From assembly GCF_014873495.1 (NCBI RefSeq), contig NZ_JADBGF010000001.1:9672001-9736000 (forward strand): a DNA stretch of 64,000 nucleotides, read 5' to 3'. A program made the translations under genes and the position numbers. This document shows, piece by piece, positions 36,288 to 45,371 of the stretch. How positions within the stretch are numbered: position 1 is the first letter of the stretch; the number at the start of each line of letters is the position of its first letter. The notes under the pieces were generated by a model that was not told where the DNA came from, did no database searches, and saw nothing but the letters and a program-made list of their open reading frames with translations. The DNA comes from Streptomyces stelliscabiei (GTDB lineage Bacteria > Actinomycetota > Actinomycetes > Streptomycetales > Streptomycetaceae).

Positions 36288-37148
36288 ATGACCCGAATCC
36301 CCACCGCCCGGCTCGCGCGGCACAGAGGCCGCACCGCCGTGGCCACCGCGACCGTCGTGGCGGCTCTCACGGGGTTCGTGACGCTCTCCGGGACGGCCGG
36401 AGCGACGGCCTCGGCTTCGAAGACGGACCGGCCGAGGCCGACGATCGTGCTGGAGCACGGAGCCTTCGCCGACGCGGCCGGCTGGACCGGTGTCATCAAG
36501 CGGCTGACGCGAGCGGGATATCCGGTGGTGGCCGCCGCCAACCCGCTGCGAGGACCGGCGTCCGACGCCGCGTACCTGGGTAGTGTCCTCGACCGCGTCG
36601 AGGGATCCGTGGTCCTCGTGGGGCACTCCTACGGCGGCACCGTCATCAGCGAGGCGGCGGTGGGCCGGGAGAAGAAGGTCAAGGCCCTGGTCTACGTCGC
36701 CGCGTTCCTCCCGGACCGGGGCGAGACCTCACTGGGGTTGTCGAACAAGTACCCCGGCAGCACGCTCGGCGACGCGGTCGACGCGGTGCCGTACGTCCTG
36801 CCGGACGGCGGCCAGGGGCAGGACCTCTGCATCAGGCCCGACAAGTTCCGCGGTCAGTTCGCCGCGGACGTCTCCCGTGACCAGGCGGCGATCATGGCCG
36901 CCACACAGCGGCCCATCGCCGCCGCCGCGCTGGAGGAGCCGTCCGTCGGGGCCGCGTGGAAGCGCATCCCGACGTGGTCCCTGATCGCCACGCAGGACTT
37001 CAACATCCCGCCGGCCGCGCAGCGATTCATGTCCGAGCGCGCCCACGCCCGTACCGTCGAGGTCAAGGCGTCCCACGCCGTCGCGGTGTCCCACCCTGCC
37101 TCGGTCGCCCGCCTCGTCCGCCAGGCGGCCGACGCCACGGCTCGCTGA
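36288..37148 (+). CDS. Secreted alpha/beta hydrolase
   Basis: The 286-residue protein has a Tat-like or Sec signal (about 1-42: RLARHRGRTAV, then a hydrophobic stretch ending GATASA) and a compact hydrolase fold with LEHGAFADAAGW, the nucleophile elbow VGHSYGGTV (Ser about 110), Asp in TQDFNIPP and His in KASHAVAVSHP. It resembles the family often annotated as salicylate/hydroxynitrile-type esterases. AAGGAG lies 7 nt before ATG 36288. Substrate unknown. Confidence 0.8.
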   Translation: MTRIPTARLARHRGRTAVATATVVAALTGFVTLSGTAGATASASKTDRPRPTIVLEHGAFADAAGWTGVIKRLTRAGYPVVAAANPLRGPASDAAYLGSVLDRVEGSVVLVGHSYGGTVISEAAVGREKKVKALVYVAAFLPDRGETSLGLSNKYPGSTLGDAVDAVPYVLPDGGQGQDLCIRPDKFRGQFAADVSRDQAAIMAATQRPIAAAALEEPSVGAAWKRIPTWSLIATQDFNIPPAAQRFMSERAHARTVEVKASHAVAVSHPASVARLVRQAADATAR

Positions 37149-37171
37149 CCCGGTCGGTCGACCTCCCGGCG

Positions 37172-37192
37172 GGGAAGTCCCCGACTTCCCCC
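37172..37192. terminator. Hairpin after the secreted hydrolase
   Basis: Nine-bp perfect arms GGGGAAGTC and GACTTCCCC around CCC, 24 nt after the stop codon. Confidence 0.65.
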
Positions 37193-37283
37193 TCGGATTG
37201 ACGGATTCACTCCCGTCACATCGGGGGAAGGGGCAGATAATGTCATGAGCACGACTGCCCCTTCCCCCACGAGGAGGTCGATC

Positions 37284-37847
37284 ATGCACCTACGTACGCT
37301 GACCGGTGGCCTGGCCGCCGCTCTGGTCGTGTCCCTGTCCCTGACGGGTGGCCAGGCCGTGGCCGCTCCCGCCGACACGGCCGAAGTCTCCGCGGCCGCC
37401 CGTGTCTTCACCTACGACGCCAGTGGTTCGGCGGAGTTCAGAAGCGCGGTCGACCGGGGCGCGGCGATCTGGAACGAGAGTGTCGACGCCGTCGAACTGC
37501 GGCCGGTCACCGCCGGGCAACGCGCGAACATCCGGGTCCTCGCCGACAACGGCTGGCCGCGTGCCCTGCCCACGACCCTGGGCAACGGGACCGTCTACAT
37601 CGGCCGCCAGGCCGTCGACCAGGGCTACAACACGATCCGCATCTCGTCCCACGAACTCGGGCACATCCTGGGGCTTCCCGACCGCAAGCCCGGGCCGTGT
37701 TCGAGCCTGATGTCCGGATCCACCGCGGGTACCGCGTGCACGAACGCGTATCCGAACGCGGCGGAGAAGGCAGAGGTCGAGGGGAACTTCGGCGGACTTC
37801 TCGTCGGGCGGGCCCCGGCGGCGCGCACCGGGGTGATCGTGGACTGA
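37284..37847 (+). CDS. snpA: Snapalysin (M7 zinc metalloprotease)
   Basis: The 187-residue precursor has a signal peptide (about 1-29), a short propeptide and a protease domain with the snapalysin site SHELGHILGLPD (HExxHxxGxxD; His, His, Asp zinc ligands) followed by the Met-turn SLMSG and two Cys. Snapalysin is a very small secreted protease that prefers aromatic residues at P1'. Usually a LysR gene (snpR) lies divergently upstream; none is here, so regulation must differ. ATG 37284 follows GAGGAGG; an ATG 39 nt upstream would spoil the signal peptide. Confidence 0.85.
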   Translation: MHLRTLTGGLAAALVVSLSLTGGQAVAAPADTAEVSAAARVFTYDASGSAEFRSAVDRGAAIWNESVDAVELRPVTAGQRANIRVLADNGWPRALPTTLGNGTVYIGRQAVDQGYNTIRISSHELGHILGLPDRKPGPCSSLMSGSTAGTACTNAYPNAAEKAEVEGNFGGLLVGRAPAARTGVIVD

Positions 37848-37908
37848 GGCGTGCCGCACCACCGCAACCGAGCGACGCCCGGCGCCCGTTGGCGCCGGCA
37901 GGCCGAGC

Positions 37909-37943
37909 CGGACGCCCGCCTGTGTGCCGCAGGCGGGCGTCCG
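37909..37943. terminator. Hairpin between snapalysin and the convergent hypothetical gene
   Basis: Perfect 14-bp arms (37909-37922 and 37930-37943) with a 7-nt loop; it can serve both strands. Confidence 0.75.
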
Positions 37944-38009
37944 CGCGTCGGGCCTCCCGCAGGGGCAGCGCCTGCCGAGGCCGTCCGGCGAGGCTGACCG
38001 GCGGCCCCG

Positions 38010-38444
38010 CTACGCGACCCAGCAGTACCCGCCCAGGCCCCGCCGTCGGCCGTCGCCGACGAGCGCGGCCACGTCACCCACGATCAGCTCGGCGGTCTCC
38101 GCGTCGATGACCTCGCCGTCCGCCGCCCGCAGCCCGGACCACGCGACGGCGACGTCCCGCAGCGCCTCCGGCCCGGCGTCGGCGAGGGCGGCGGACAGGC
38201 GTGGCGAGACGACGAGGACGACACACTCACCGTCGTCCCGGTCCGCCACGACGCGCGGTTCGCCGGCCTCGACGAGTTCCTCGAAGGTGCTGCCGGTGAG
38301 CAGGCACTCCCACGCGATCACGGCCTCCTCGGGATCGAAGTTGCCGAAGGACAGCGACTCGTACGCCCCGCGCGGCCCGGTCGGCACAACGGCACCCGCC
38401 GCGGTGTCGTCCGGTGCCAGGAAGAACTCGACGATGGTGCTCAT
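38010..38444 (-). CDS. Hypothetical acidic protein, 144 residues
   Basis: I do not recognise the family. The protein is acidic, soluble and compact: MSTIVEFFLAPDDTAAG at the start, FGNFDPEEAVIAWECLLTG in the middle and a final GLGGYCWVA. The pattern (short, acidic, immunity-like) occurs in many Streptomyces hypotheticals. The ATG at 38444 is the only good start. Three perfect 10-bp repeats lie just upstream. Confidence 0.7.
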   Translation of the reverse strand: MSTIVEFFLAPDDTAAGAVVPTGPRGAYESLSFGNFDPEEAVIAWECLLTGSTFEELVEAGEPRVVADRDDGECVVLVVSPRLSAALADAGPEALRDVAVAWSGLRAADGEVIDAETAELIVGDVAALVGDGRRRGLGGYCWVA

Positions 38445-38455
38445 GACGACATCAT

Positions 38456-38485
38456 CCCCGAGGACCCCCGAGGACCCCCGAGGAC
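38456..38485 (+). repeat. Three perfect 10-bp repeats
   Basis: CCCCGAGGAC occurs three times in a row in the short gap between the hypothetical gene and the FG-GAP gene. Confidence 0.85.
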
Positions 38486-38512
38486 CGATGTCGCGGGGCC
38501 GTCGGTGGCCGC

Positions 38513-39964
38513 TCAGCGGGCGAACACGTCCGCGAACTTCCGGCCCGCCACCACCGGGTAGCCGAAGTCCGTCGCGTTGAACGAGGTCGCCGACGTGGTC
38601 GTCAGACCGGCGGACGCGCCCCGCAGCACCCAGGCCGCCCCGTCGTCGTAGCCGTCCGGCAGGATGTCCTCGCCGTCCGCGCCGATCGCCAGATCGGCCT
38701 TGCCGTTGCCGTTGATGTCGCGCAGGCGGAGCGAGGAACCGAAGTGGTCCCCGGCCTCCGCCGCACCCGGCACCCCCGCCGTGGCCTGGTGGAAGGATTG
38801 GGCGCCGGCCGTGGTCAGGCCGTTCGGACCGCCCTTGAGAAGCACGACGTTGCCCACGTAGCGCTTGCCGTTCACGGTCTCGTCCGGGACGCCGACCGCG
38901 AGGTCCGCCCGGCCGTCGCCGGTCACGTCGCCCAGGGCGAGCGCCGCGCCGAACCTGTCGTAGACCTCGTCGGTGCCCGGGACACCGGGGCTGTCCTGGT
39001 CGTACGTGCGGCCCTTCTTCGGCAGCCCGGACGCCGAGCCGTACCGCACCCTGATCGAACCGCCCTCGGCGCCGGCTGCCTCGGCGGTGACCAGGTCCTC
39101 GTATCCGTCGCCGTTGATGTCGCCCGTCGCGACGGACGCCGACCGCCAGGCGGCGGAGCCGGTCGTCCCGTCGTCGCTGAGGACACTGTGGGAGGAGCCG
39201 ATGTCGCCGGGGCCTCCGCGCAGCACACCCACGTAGTCGGGCAGCGGGAAGCCGTCCTTGTCGTACTGGCGGCCGTGCAGGATGTACTCGAAGCCGTTGC
39301 TGCCGTCCTTGGACGAGAAGTGGCCGGCCACGATGCCGTCCAGCTGGACGCCGTCCGGCAGGAAGTCCACCTCGGGGCCGAACGCGCCGTCCTGGGTGGG
39401 CCCGCCGTCGCCGTACCACCAGAACGTGTCGTTGCCGACGACGGTGAGCTGGGGGCTGCCGTCCCCGTCGAGGTCGGCGAAGGCCGCACCCTCGCCGAAG
39501 CCGGCCGCCTCGCCGCTCGGCGCGGTCAGCGCCATGCCACCGGAGGTGAACGGCTTCGCGCCGCCCCAGACGATCGTCACCGAGCCGCGCGGCTTGCCGG
39601 TGACCTCCTCGCCGGGCGCGCCGACGATCAGGTCGGCGTAGCCGTCGCGGTTCACGTCGCCGCTGGTGACGTTCTCGCCGAACCTGTCCACGCTCTCCGA
39701 GGCGCCGGGCACGCCGGGGGTGTTCTGGGTGACGTTCACGAACCGGGTGTGGCTGACGCCGGCGGCGGAGCCGAAGAGGACGGTGACCGTGCCACCGCTC
39801 GCCTTGGGCGTGCCGATGGCGAGGTCGCGGTAGCCGTCGCCGTTGAAGTCGTCCGCCGGACCGGAGGGCGCCGCCACGGCCGCGGGCACGCCGAGCCCGG
39901 TGACGGCAAGGGCGAGGGCGGCGGTGGCCGTGGCCGTGGCCACGGCCAGGGTGCGTCTGCGCAA
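38513..39964 (-). CDS. Secreted FG-GAP repeat protein (integrin-like propeller)
   Basis: The 483-residue protein has a signal peptide (about 1-32) and then about seven FG-GAP repeats, each with a calcium-type loop: DFNGDGYRD, DVNRDGYAD, DLDGDGSPQ, DINGDGYED, DVTGDGRAD and DINGNGKAD. These build a calcium-bound seven-blade propeller used in surface binding. TTG 39964 is chosen (GGGAG 7 nt before; gives a normal signal peptide), although GTG 40015 would add 17 residues. The ligand is unknown. Confidence 0.8.
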   Translation of the reverse strand: MRRRTLAVATATATAALALAVTGLGVPAAVAAPSGPADDFNGDGYRDLAIGTPKASGGTVTVLFGSAAGVSHTRFVNVTQNTPGVPGASESVDRFGENVTSGDVNRDGYADLIVGAPGEEVTGKPRGSVTIVWGGAKPFTSGGMALTAPSGEAAGFGEGAAFADLDGDGSPQLTVVGNDTFWWYGDGGPTQDGAFGPEVDFLPDGVQLDGIVAGHFSSKDGSNGFEYILHGRQYDKDGFPLPDYVGVLRGGPGDIGSSHSVLSDDGTTGSAAWRSASVATGDINGDGYEDLVTAEAAGAEGGSIRVRYGSASGLPKKGRTYDQDSPGVPGTDEVYDRFGAALALGDVTGDGRADLAVGVPDETVNGKRYVGNVVLLKGGPNGLTTAGAQSFHQATAGVPGAAEAGDHFGSSLRLRDINGNGKADLAIGADGEDILPDGYDDGAAWVLRGASAGLTTTSATSFNATDFGYPVVAGRKFADVFAR

Positions 39965-40105
39965 CGTAATGCTCCCGTCTGAGAATCCGACGCCCCTACG
40001 ACCCTCTCGACGCACAAACGGTTGTACGGGGCGGATGACGAGATGAACGGCGGCGCCCGACCGGAGGATCGGCCGGGCGCCCCCGACTCATGAGCGGGGC
40101 CTTGC

Positions 40106-42145
40106 TCAGCGCACGGTGACCGAGGCCGTGGTCGCCGACCCGTCGGTCCAGCCGTACCGCTTCGCCGTCACCTTCGCGGTGATCTTGTGGCCCTTGTCGG
40201 CCTTCGCCGGTACGTACGTGGACCTGGTGGCGCCGGTGATGGTCCGGCCGTCACGCTTCCACACGTACGTGTAGGAGGTGGCCGTCGGCGACCAGGTGCC
40301 GTGCGCGGCCGTGAGCCTGTAGCCGGTCCTGTCCGTGCCGGTGATCGCGGGAGCCTTCGTGGCCCTGAGCGCGGGGCCGACCGCGACCGTGGCGGCGGCG
40401 GAGGTGGAGCGGACCGACCCGGCGTTGTTGGTGACCGTGGCCCGGCAGGACACCTTGTGCTTGTAGTCGGCGGCGGTCAGGGTGCGGGTCCTGCCGGTGG
40501 CGCCGGAGACGACCGTGCCGTCGCGCAGCCAGGACCAGGCGGTCTTGGCGCCGGTACCGGTCCAGGCGGCGTCACAGGTGACCTTGGAGCCCGTACGGAC
40601 GGTCCCGCTCAGCGTGGCCTTCGAGGTGATCACGGGCTTGGTCAGCAGCGTCTGCCACTGGACCGACACCTGGCTCGTGTAGTCACCGCTGCCCACGGCC
40701 TCGCGGGACAGGACGGTGGCCCGGCCGTCGGGACCGGCCGCGACCTCACCGGACAGCGCCTCGGTGCTGGAGACGTCGGGCACAGGCTCGCTGTTGAGGG
40801 CCGTCGCCCTGCTCCACGTGCCGTCGGCGCGGACGGCCCACTGGAGGTAGTGGTCGTTCCCGTTGTCGATGCTCGGCACCTGCGGCCAGACGACCTGGAC
40901 CGTGCCGTCGGCACCGATGGAGGCGTCCACGTCCCAGGTGACGTACCCGGTGGACAGTGTTCTGGGCGCGGACCAGGTGCCGGTGCTCGCGTTGCGGGTG
41001 ACGGACCGTACGACGGGCTCGCCGTCGGCGCTGCTCCAGCCCACCCATACGTAGGTGAGGTCGCCGTCGGGTGCGGTGAGCGGGTCGCTGCCGTCGTCGT
41101 AGGAGAAGCCCGGGACCGCGGTCTGCACACCGCCCCAGTTCGCGGACGAGGAGGTCCGGGTGACGGACTTGAGGTCGGTGCCGGTCCCGGCGGCGTTCGC
41201 GCCGCGCCACAGCACGGTGGTGGCGCCCTTGGCGTCCGACGTCACCTGCACGACACCGTCGGTGAGGCCCACGCCGGGCAGCACGGTTCCCTCACTCCAG
41301 CTCCCGTCGGCCGTGGCGCGGGTGGCGGTGAAGACGGTGTGCTGGTTGCCGTCGGCCACCTGGTCGTAGACGTCCCACACGGCGGTGGCCGCACCGTTCG
41401 GGGTGACGGTGACGGCGAGGTCGTAGACGGACCCGGTGGTGACGGCGGCGAGCGGCTGGGGCGTGGACCAGGTGCCGGCCCCCGGGGCGCGGGTGGCCGT
41501 CATGACCTTGTAGTCGTCGAACTCGCCCTGGTCCCATACGGCGGTGAGGGTGCCGTCGGCCGCCGAGGCGAGCCGGGGCAGGCCGAGATAGGTGCCGTTG
41601 GGGTAGGTGGCGAGGGGAACCGGCTCCGACCAACTGCCCCCGCTCCAGGTGGCGGCGACGGCGGCCAGGTCCCCGTCCGGGCCCCGGCCCTCCACCCAGG
41701 TCACGACGCCCTGCCCGGTGGGTGTCACGGTCAGGACCGCCGGGGAGGTGCTCGCCCGGCCGGTGGCCAGGGTGTGGGAGGCCCCCCAGGTGCCGCTGCC
41801 GGCGGCCTTGACAGCGATGTCGAAGTCCCAGTGGGTGCCGTCGGCCGCCCGGTCGCGCCACAGCGCGAACGTGGTGCCGTCCCCGGCCGTCTTGGCGTCG
41901 ATCAGCGTCTGGCGCCCGTCGGCCCCGGTCAGCGCGGTGGTGGCGCTCCATGGGCCGGCCGTCGTGGCGTAGCCGGCGGCGGCCGCCGGAGTGGCCGTGA
42001 CCACGGCGGAGACGACGGCCACCGCCGTGCCGAGCGCCAGGGCGACGGCTCTCGGCCGACGCGTGCGAGGTGCCTGGGTGCGGGATGCGTGTGTGCGGGT
42101 CGTACGTATGTCGGTCGTACGCGGGGCAGGTGTGCTCGGTGCCAC
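40106..42145 (-). CDS. Large secreted beta-propeller-like protein
   Basis: The 679-residue protein has an Arg/Thr-rich leader and signal helix (about 30-58, ending AAAA). A long series of repeats follows (about 60-500), each about 50 residues with TW, W.DG and GTWS motifs (SGTWGAS, GAGTWSTPQP, STGTWSAPRT, DGTWSRATAL), like sialidase/BNR-type propellers without catalytic residues seen. Two Ig-like tail domains (about 500-679, TWSWLRDG-type) end it. The start is GTG 42145. Likely a wall-associated or extracellular binding protein. Confidence 0.75.
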   Translation of the reverse strand: MAPSTPAPRTTDIRTTRTHASRTQAPRTRRPRAVALALGTAVAVVSAVVTATPAAAAGYATTAGPWSATTALTGADGRQTLIDAKTAGDGTTFALWRDRAADGTHWDFDIAVKAAGSGTWGASHTLATGRASTSPAVLTVTPTGQGVVTWVEGRGPDGDLAAVAATWSGGSWSEPVPLATYPNGTYLGLPRLASAADGTLTAVWDQGEFDDYKVMTATRAPGAGTWSTPQPLAAVTTGSVYDLAVTVTPNGAATAVWDVYDQVADGNQHTVFTATRATADGSWSEGTVLPGVGLTDGVVQVTSDAKGATTVLWRGANAAGTGTDLKSVTRTSSSANWGGVQTAVPGFSYDDGSDPLTAPDGDLTYVWVGWSSADGEPVVRSVTRNASTGTWSAPRTLSTGYVTWDVDASIGADGTVQVVWPQVPSIDNGNDHYLQWAVRADGTWSRATALNSEPVPDVSSTEALSGEVAAGPDGRATVLSREAVGSGDYTSQVSVQWQTLLTKPVITSKATLSGTVRTGSKVTCDAAWTGTGAKTAWSWLRDGTVVSGATGRTRTLTAADYKHKVSCRATVTNNAGSVRSTSAAATVAVGPALRATKAPAITGTDRTGYRLTAAHGTWSPTATSYTYVWKRDGRTITGATRSTYVPAKADKGHKITAKVTAKRYGWTDGSATTASVTVR

Positions 42146-42367
42146 GACGGCTCCTGTGTCGGTGGGTGTCGCTGGTGGAACTCGACGTGGGGGGAAGTCC
42201 GTGGTGACGGTACCTGGCCTGGTGGAACGCCCGGCTGTCGGGATGGTCTAGGGATGATCAAGGTTTCACCAGGCGTCGACCGGGTGGCCCGGGGGCCGGC
42301 TCGGCGCGTGTTCGCCGGAGGGGCCGGGTGTGGTGGACGGGGACGACGTCGGTGATGGGCGGGAACG

Positions 42368-42916
42368 TCAGTGGTGGGCGTGGACGACGGCGTGGCCCTT
42401 GCCGCGGCCGATCATCCACTTGTTCACGGGCGTGGTGATCAGGAAGGCGACCGCGAACCCGCCGAGGAGCGCCGACCAGAACAGGCCGTCGTCGACATGG
42501 GCGTCCATCGCTCCCGGGGTGAGGGCGATGATCACGTTGTCGACCAGCTCCATCACGGCGATCGAGACGGTGTCGGCGGCCAGGGCCACCTTCAGCGCGC
42601 TCTTCCAGTCCAGTCCGGCCCGACGCACCGCGAAGAGGGTGAACGAGTAGCCGAACACGAACGCGAGCGCGATGGCCAGGACCATGGTCGGGACATTGCC
42701 CCAGCTGAGTGCGGTGCCGATGACCATGCCGAGGATCTCGCCGAGGGCGCACCCGGTCAGACAGTGCAGTGTCGCCTTAGCCGCCATGGGCCAGGAGGCG
42801 CCGCCGTGTCCCGGCCCAGGGGGCGCCCCGTGCGTGGAGTGGTCGTGGTGGCCCGCGCCGGCGGTGTGGTCCTGCCCGGCGCCGTCGTGGTGAGCGCTGT
42901 GGTCCATACCCGTCAT
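42368..42916 (-). CDS. DUF4396 membrane protein with His-rich N-terminus
   Basis: The 182-residue protein begins with a His-rich cytoplasmic or surface stretch (MDHSAHHDGAGQDH, HHDHSTHG; about ten His in 30 residues), then has four helices typical of DUF4396 (LTGCALGEILGMVIG, LDWKSALKVALAADTVSI, VAFLITTPVNKWMIG). The His-rich head and a CsoR-type operator 45 nt upstream of the ATG both point to copper. Transport or sensing role is inferred. Confidence 0.8.
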   Translation of the reverse strand: MTGMDHSAHHDGAGQDHTAGAGHHDHSTHGAPPGPGHGGASWPMAAKATLHCLTGCALGEILGMVIGTALSWGNVPTMVLAIALAFVFGYSFTLFAVRRAGLDWKSALKVALAADTVSIAVMELVDNVIIALTPGAMDAHVDDGLFWSALLGGFAVAFLITTPVNKWMIGRGKGHAVVHAHH

Positions 42917-42959
42917 CCCTGTTCTCGTCGGTGTCGACCTGTGCCTCGATCAGCGACAG

Positions 42960-42982
42960 CATATACCCCTGGGGGGTATATG
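42960..42982. promoter_or_regulatory. CsoR-like copper operator
   Basis: ATATACCCC-TGG-GGGGTATAT, a perfect palindrome (ten pairs with the flanking C/G), has the C-tract/G-tract flanked by AT that CsoR repressors bind. It lies 44 nt upstream of the DUF4396 start and 140 nt from the divergent DUF5134 gene. No csoR, copA or copZ gene is in the window, so the repressor would act from elsewhere. Confidence 0.7.
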
Positions 42983-43054
42983 GCGAGGATGGCGCGACCG
43001 CTCTCCCTCCGGATGCCACGCGCACCCCGCTGAGTCGGATCCTGGACCAGCACG

Positions 43055-43075
43055 TACTAAGTAGATACGTAGTGA
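43055..43075. promoter_or_regulatory. BlaI-like ACTA/TAGT box before the DUF5134 gene
   Basis: TACTAAGT-N7-TAGTGA lies 47 nt before the DUF5134 start. The same halves recur with a 4-nt spacer at 46689-46706. Half-sites of this kind are used by BlaI-family repressors, and a BlaI gene lies at 44812-45180; assignment is inferred. Confidence 0.4.
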
Positions 43076-43121
43076 TCGACGAGCGGTGAGCCGAGATCCG
43101 GTACCGCGAAGGGGTGGTGAC

Positions 43122-43820
43122 ATGACGGGACATCTTCTTGGCTGGACACTGGCGGTGCTGGGTGCCGGGGTGGCCGTCGGGAACCTTGTCCGCATCCGGC
43201 TGGTCAGCGGCCGGGCCCGGTTCGAGGCGGGGACCGAGGTCGTCATGGGCGGCGGCATGGCCGTGATGGCGGCGCCTCCGACGGCGGCCCTCTACGGGAC
43301 GTACGGCATGTGGTGGGCGACGGTGTTCGCCGTGCTCTGTCTCGTAGGCGTGGCTCTGTCCTTACGGCACGCCGCCCGGAACGGGGCTCGGCATCTCGGG
43401 CACGCCGCCCATGTGGTGATCGGCAGCGCCGCCATGGTGCTGATGACACTGGCCATGCCGGGCGCCGCATCGGGGCCCACGCTCGCCCTGGCCGGCTCGT
43501 CGGGGCACGGGCACGGCGGTACGGCCGGGACGGAGGCCATGAGCGCCGGCCACGGCGTGACCGGGGCCGCGTCCGGCTCCGCGCTCCTGTGGAGCGTCGC
43601 CTTCTGGGCGCTCGCCGCCTACTTCGTGGTCTTCGTGGCTCTGGCCGTACGCGCCCGGATGCGGGACTCGGGCGGACCGTCCGCTCCGGTCGCGGCGAAG
43701 CCCCGCCACCGTCGAGCCACCCGCGTCCCCGCCCTGTTCTGCGTACCGAACGCGCGGCTGGCCGGCCATGTCGGTATGGGGGGCTCGATGGCGACGATGC
43801 TGATGATGATGGCCGCGTGA
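43122..43820 (+). CDS. DUF5134 membrane protein
   Basis: The 232-residue protein has about six helices and a His/Met-rich loop (SSGHGHGGTAG, MSAGHGV) plus a His/Met-rich end (GHVGMGGSMATMLMMMAA). Members labelled DUF5134 often lie beside M56 peptidase and BlaI genes in Streptomyces, as here. Met/His clusters suggest metal handling, probably copper. ATG 43122 follows GGGGTGG; an upstream in-frame ATG is less likely. Confidence 0.75.
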   Translation: MTGHLLGWTLAVLGAGVAVGNLVRIRLVSGRARFEAGTEVVMGGGMAVMAAPPTAALYGTYGMWWATVFAVLCLVGVALSLRHAARNGARHLGHAAHVVIGSAAMVLMTLAMPGAASGPTLALAGSSGHGHGGTAGTEAMSAGHGVTGAASGSALLWSVAFWALAAYFVVFVALAVRARMRDSGGPSAPVAAKPRHRRATRVPALFCVPNARLAGHVGMGGSMATMLMMMAA

Positions 43821-43845
43821 CGGTGGCCGGGTCATGCCGCCCGCG

Positions 43846-43875
43846 CGGTGGGGGCACCCCGAGCCGCCCCCACCG
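43846..43875. terminator. Bidirectional hairpin between DUF5134 and M56 genes
   Basis: Ten-bp perfect arms CGGTGGGGGC and GCCCCCACCG with a 10-nt loop between convergent genes. Confidence 0.7.
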
Positions 43876-43897
43876 GAACTTCATAGGGGGGAACCCG

Positions 43898-44815
43898 TCA
43901 GCCGGCGCCGAGCGGGCAGGCGACGAGCAGGGGTAACAGAACGACGGCCGCGCTCGCGGTGACCATGACGCTCCGGAGGGCGGGATGCGGAGCGGTGCGC
44001 GGCCCGAGGATCCGCCGCATCCGGATCAGGACCGTCCGGCCTCCCGCGGCGAACGCGCCCTTCGGGGTCCGGGCCGCCGCCATCTCGTACATCGCGGTGG
44101 CCAGGGCGTCGTCGGAGTGGGCACGCAGGGCCCGGTCGTCGGCGACCAACTCCAGCAGGAGCGCCGTCTGTTCGCGGGCGTGGCGGGCCAGGGGGAGCAG
44201 GGGAAAGACCGAGTGGAACGCCGCCGTGGCGGCGAGCGCCAGATGATGGCGGCCGGCGATATGGGCCCGCTCGTGCTCCAGTACGGCCGCGAGCTGCTCC
44301 GGCGCCAACTCCCGTACGGCCGCCTCGCTGACCACGATCCTGGGCCGGCGGCCGGGCAGGCAGTAGGCGGCGGGAACGTCGTACGGCAGGACGGTGGCAC
44401 CCAGCCGGGCGGAGCGGCGGCCCACCAGATCCACCGCCTTCCGGTGCCGGGACCTCGCGCGACGCGCTCGTGCGACCTGGAAGGTGAAACTGCCCGCGAG
44501 GACGGTCCCCAGCGCTGCGGGAAGGGCGACGGCGAGACGCCCAGCGGTGTCGGGGGCGGGGCCGCCCGCGCCCAGGTCGAAACCGCAGGAATGCAGCAGT
44601 CCGAGCAGCCCCTCGTGCGCGTGCCGCATGGGCATGGGCATGAACAGGTGGGAGGCGGTCAGTGCGGACCCGAGCGCGAAGGAGAGTGCGAGAGCGTGCC
44701 AGACCGTCAGGGCCAGAGCGGGTGCGCGGTGCGTCCAGCCGGCCCGCAGGAGAAGATACGGGGCGGCGCAACCCACGAGCAGCGTGTAGGTGCCGAGGGC
44801 GGCAGCCGCGTTCAC
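43898..44815 (-). CDS. M56-family membrane metallopeptidase (BlaR1-like)
   Basis: The 305-residue protein has N-terminal helices, a cytoplasmic zinc-protease site LEHERAHIAGRHH (HExxH, about residue 194) and the third-ligand region LELVADDRALR, then a last helix. It lacks the extracellular penicillin-binding domain of BlaR1, so its signal is unknown. The GTG overlaps the BlaI stop (GTGA), the normal sensor-repressor pairing: the peptidase is thought to trigger BlaI removal. Confidence 0.85.
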   Translation of the reverse strand: MNAAAALGTYTLLVGCAAPYLLLRAGWTHRAPALALTVWHALALSFALGSALTASHLFMPMPMRHAHEGLLGLLHSCGFDLGAGGPAPDTAGRLAVALPAALGTVLAGSFTFQVARARRARSRHRKAVDLVGRRSARLGATVLPYDVPAAYCLPGRRPRIVVSEAAVRELAPEQLAAVLEHERAHIAGRHHLALAATAAFHSVFPLLPLARHAREQTALLLELVADDRALRAHSDDALATAMYEMAAARTPKGAFAAGGRTVLIRMRRILGPRTAPHPALRSVMVTASAAVVLLPLLVACPLGAG

Positions 44816-45180
44816 GACTTCGCCTGCCGTTGTACCGCCCGCAGGGCCTTGCGCAACGCGGCCTGCTCCTCCTCGGTCATGTTCTCGACGAAGTGGACCA
44901 GCGCGGCCGGGCGGTCCTTGCTCGCGCCCAGACCGTCCTCCATCAGCGCGGCGGCGTACGCCTCCCGGCTGCGCACCGGCGAGTACAACCAGGCGCGACC
45001 TTGCTTGCCCCGCAGCAACCAGCCTTTGTTGTAGAGGATGTTGGTGACGGTCATCACCGTGGTGTAGGCGACCGGGCGGGTCCTGTTGAGATCGTCCACG
45101 ACCTCGCGCACCGTCGCCGGACGGTTCCATGTCCAGAGACGGTCCATGATCTCCGCCTCCAGTTCCCCCAGCCGCCGCAT
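44812..45180 (-). CDS. BlaI/MecI/CopY-family repressor
   Basis: The 122-residue winged-helix protein starts RRLGELEAEIMDRLWTWN and contains the recognition region VAYTTVMTVTNILYNKGWL (about 35-53), both typical of BlaI. The C-terminus forms the dimer helices (ALVHFVENMTEEEQAALRK). It probably represses its own operon and the ACTA/TAGT boxes nearby. ATG 45180 after AGGGAG is chosen; the longer frame to 45231 is not conserved. A TAGTAGA half-site lies 51 nt upstream (45231-45237). Confidence 0.85.
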   Translation of the reverse strand: MRRLGELEAEIMDRLWTWNRPATVREVVDDLNRTRPVAYTTVMTVTNILYNKGWLLRGKQGRAWLYSPVRSREAYAAALMEDGLGASKDRPAALVHFVENMTEEEQAALRKALRAVQRQAKS

Positions 45181-45371
45181 GCCCCTGACTCCCTTTCGCC
45201 GCCGACACGCGCAGTGAATACGCAAGGGCATAGTAGATGGCTCGGCCGCGAGGGGAATCGTGCGTGTGTACGTGACTCCGGGGTGCGGGGTGCGCGGGCG
45301 CGTGGGGGCGGGTGCGCAGGCAGGTCGGAGCGGCGCGAGCCGACCGGAGAAGGCTCGCGCCGCGGGTGCCG

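Noticed and set aside
40187..42355. 722-residue Gly-rich open frame on the plus strand
   Set aside because: Antisense to the secreted propeller-like gene; low-complexity Gly/Arg content and no domain.
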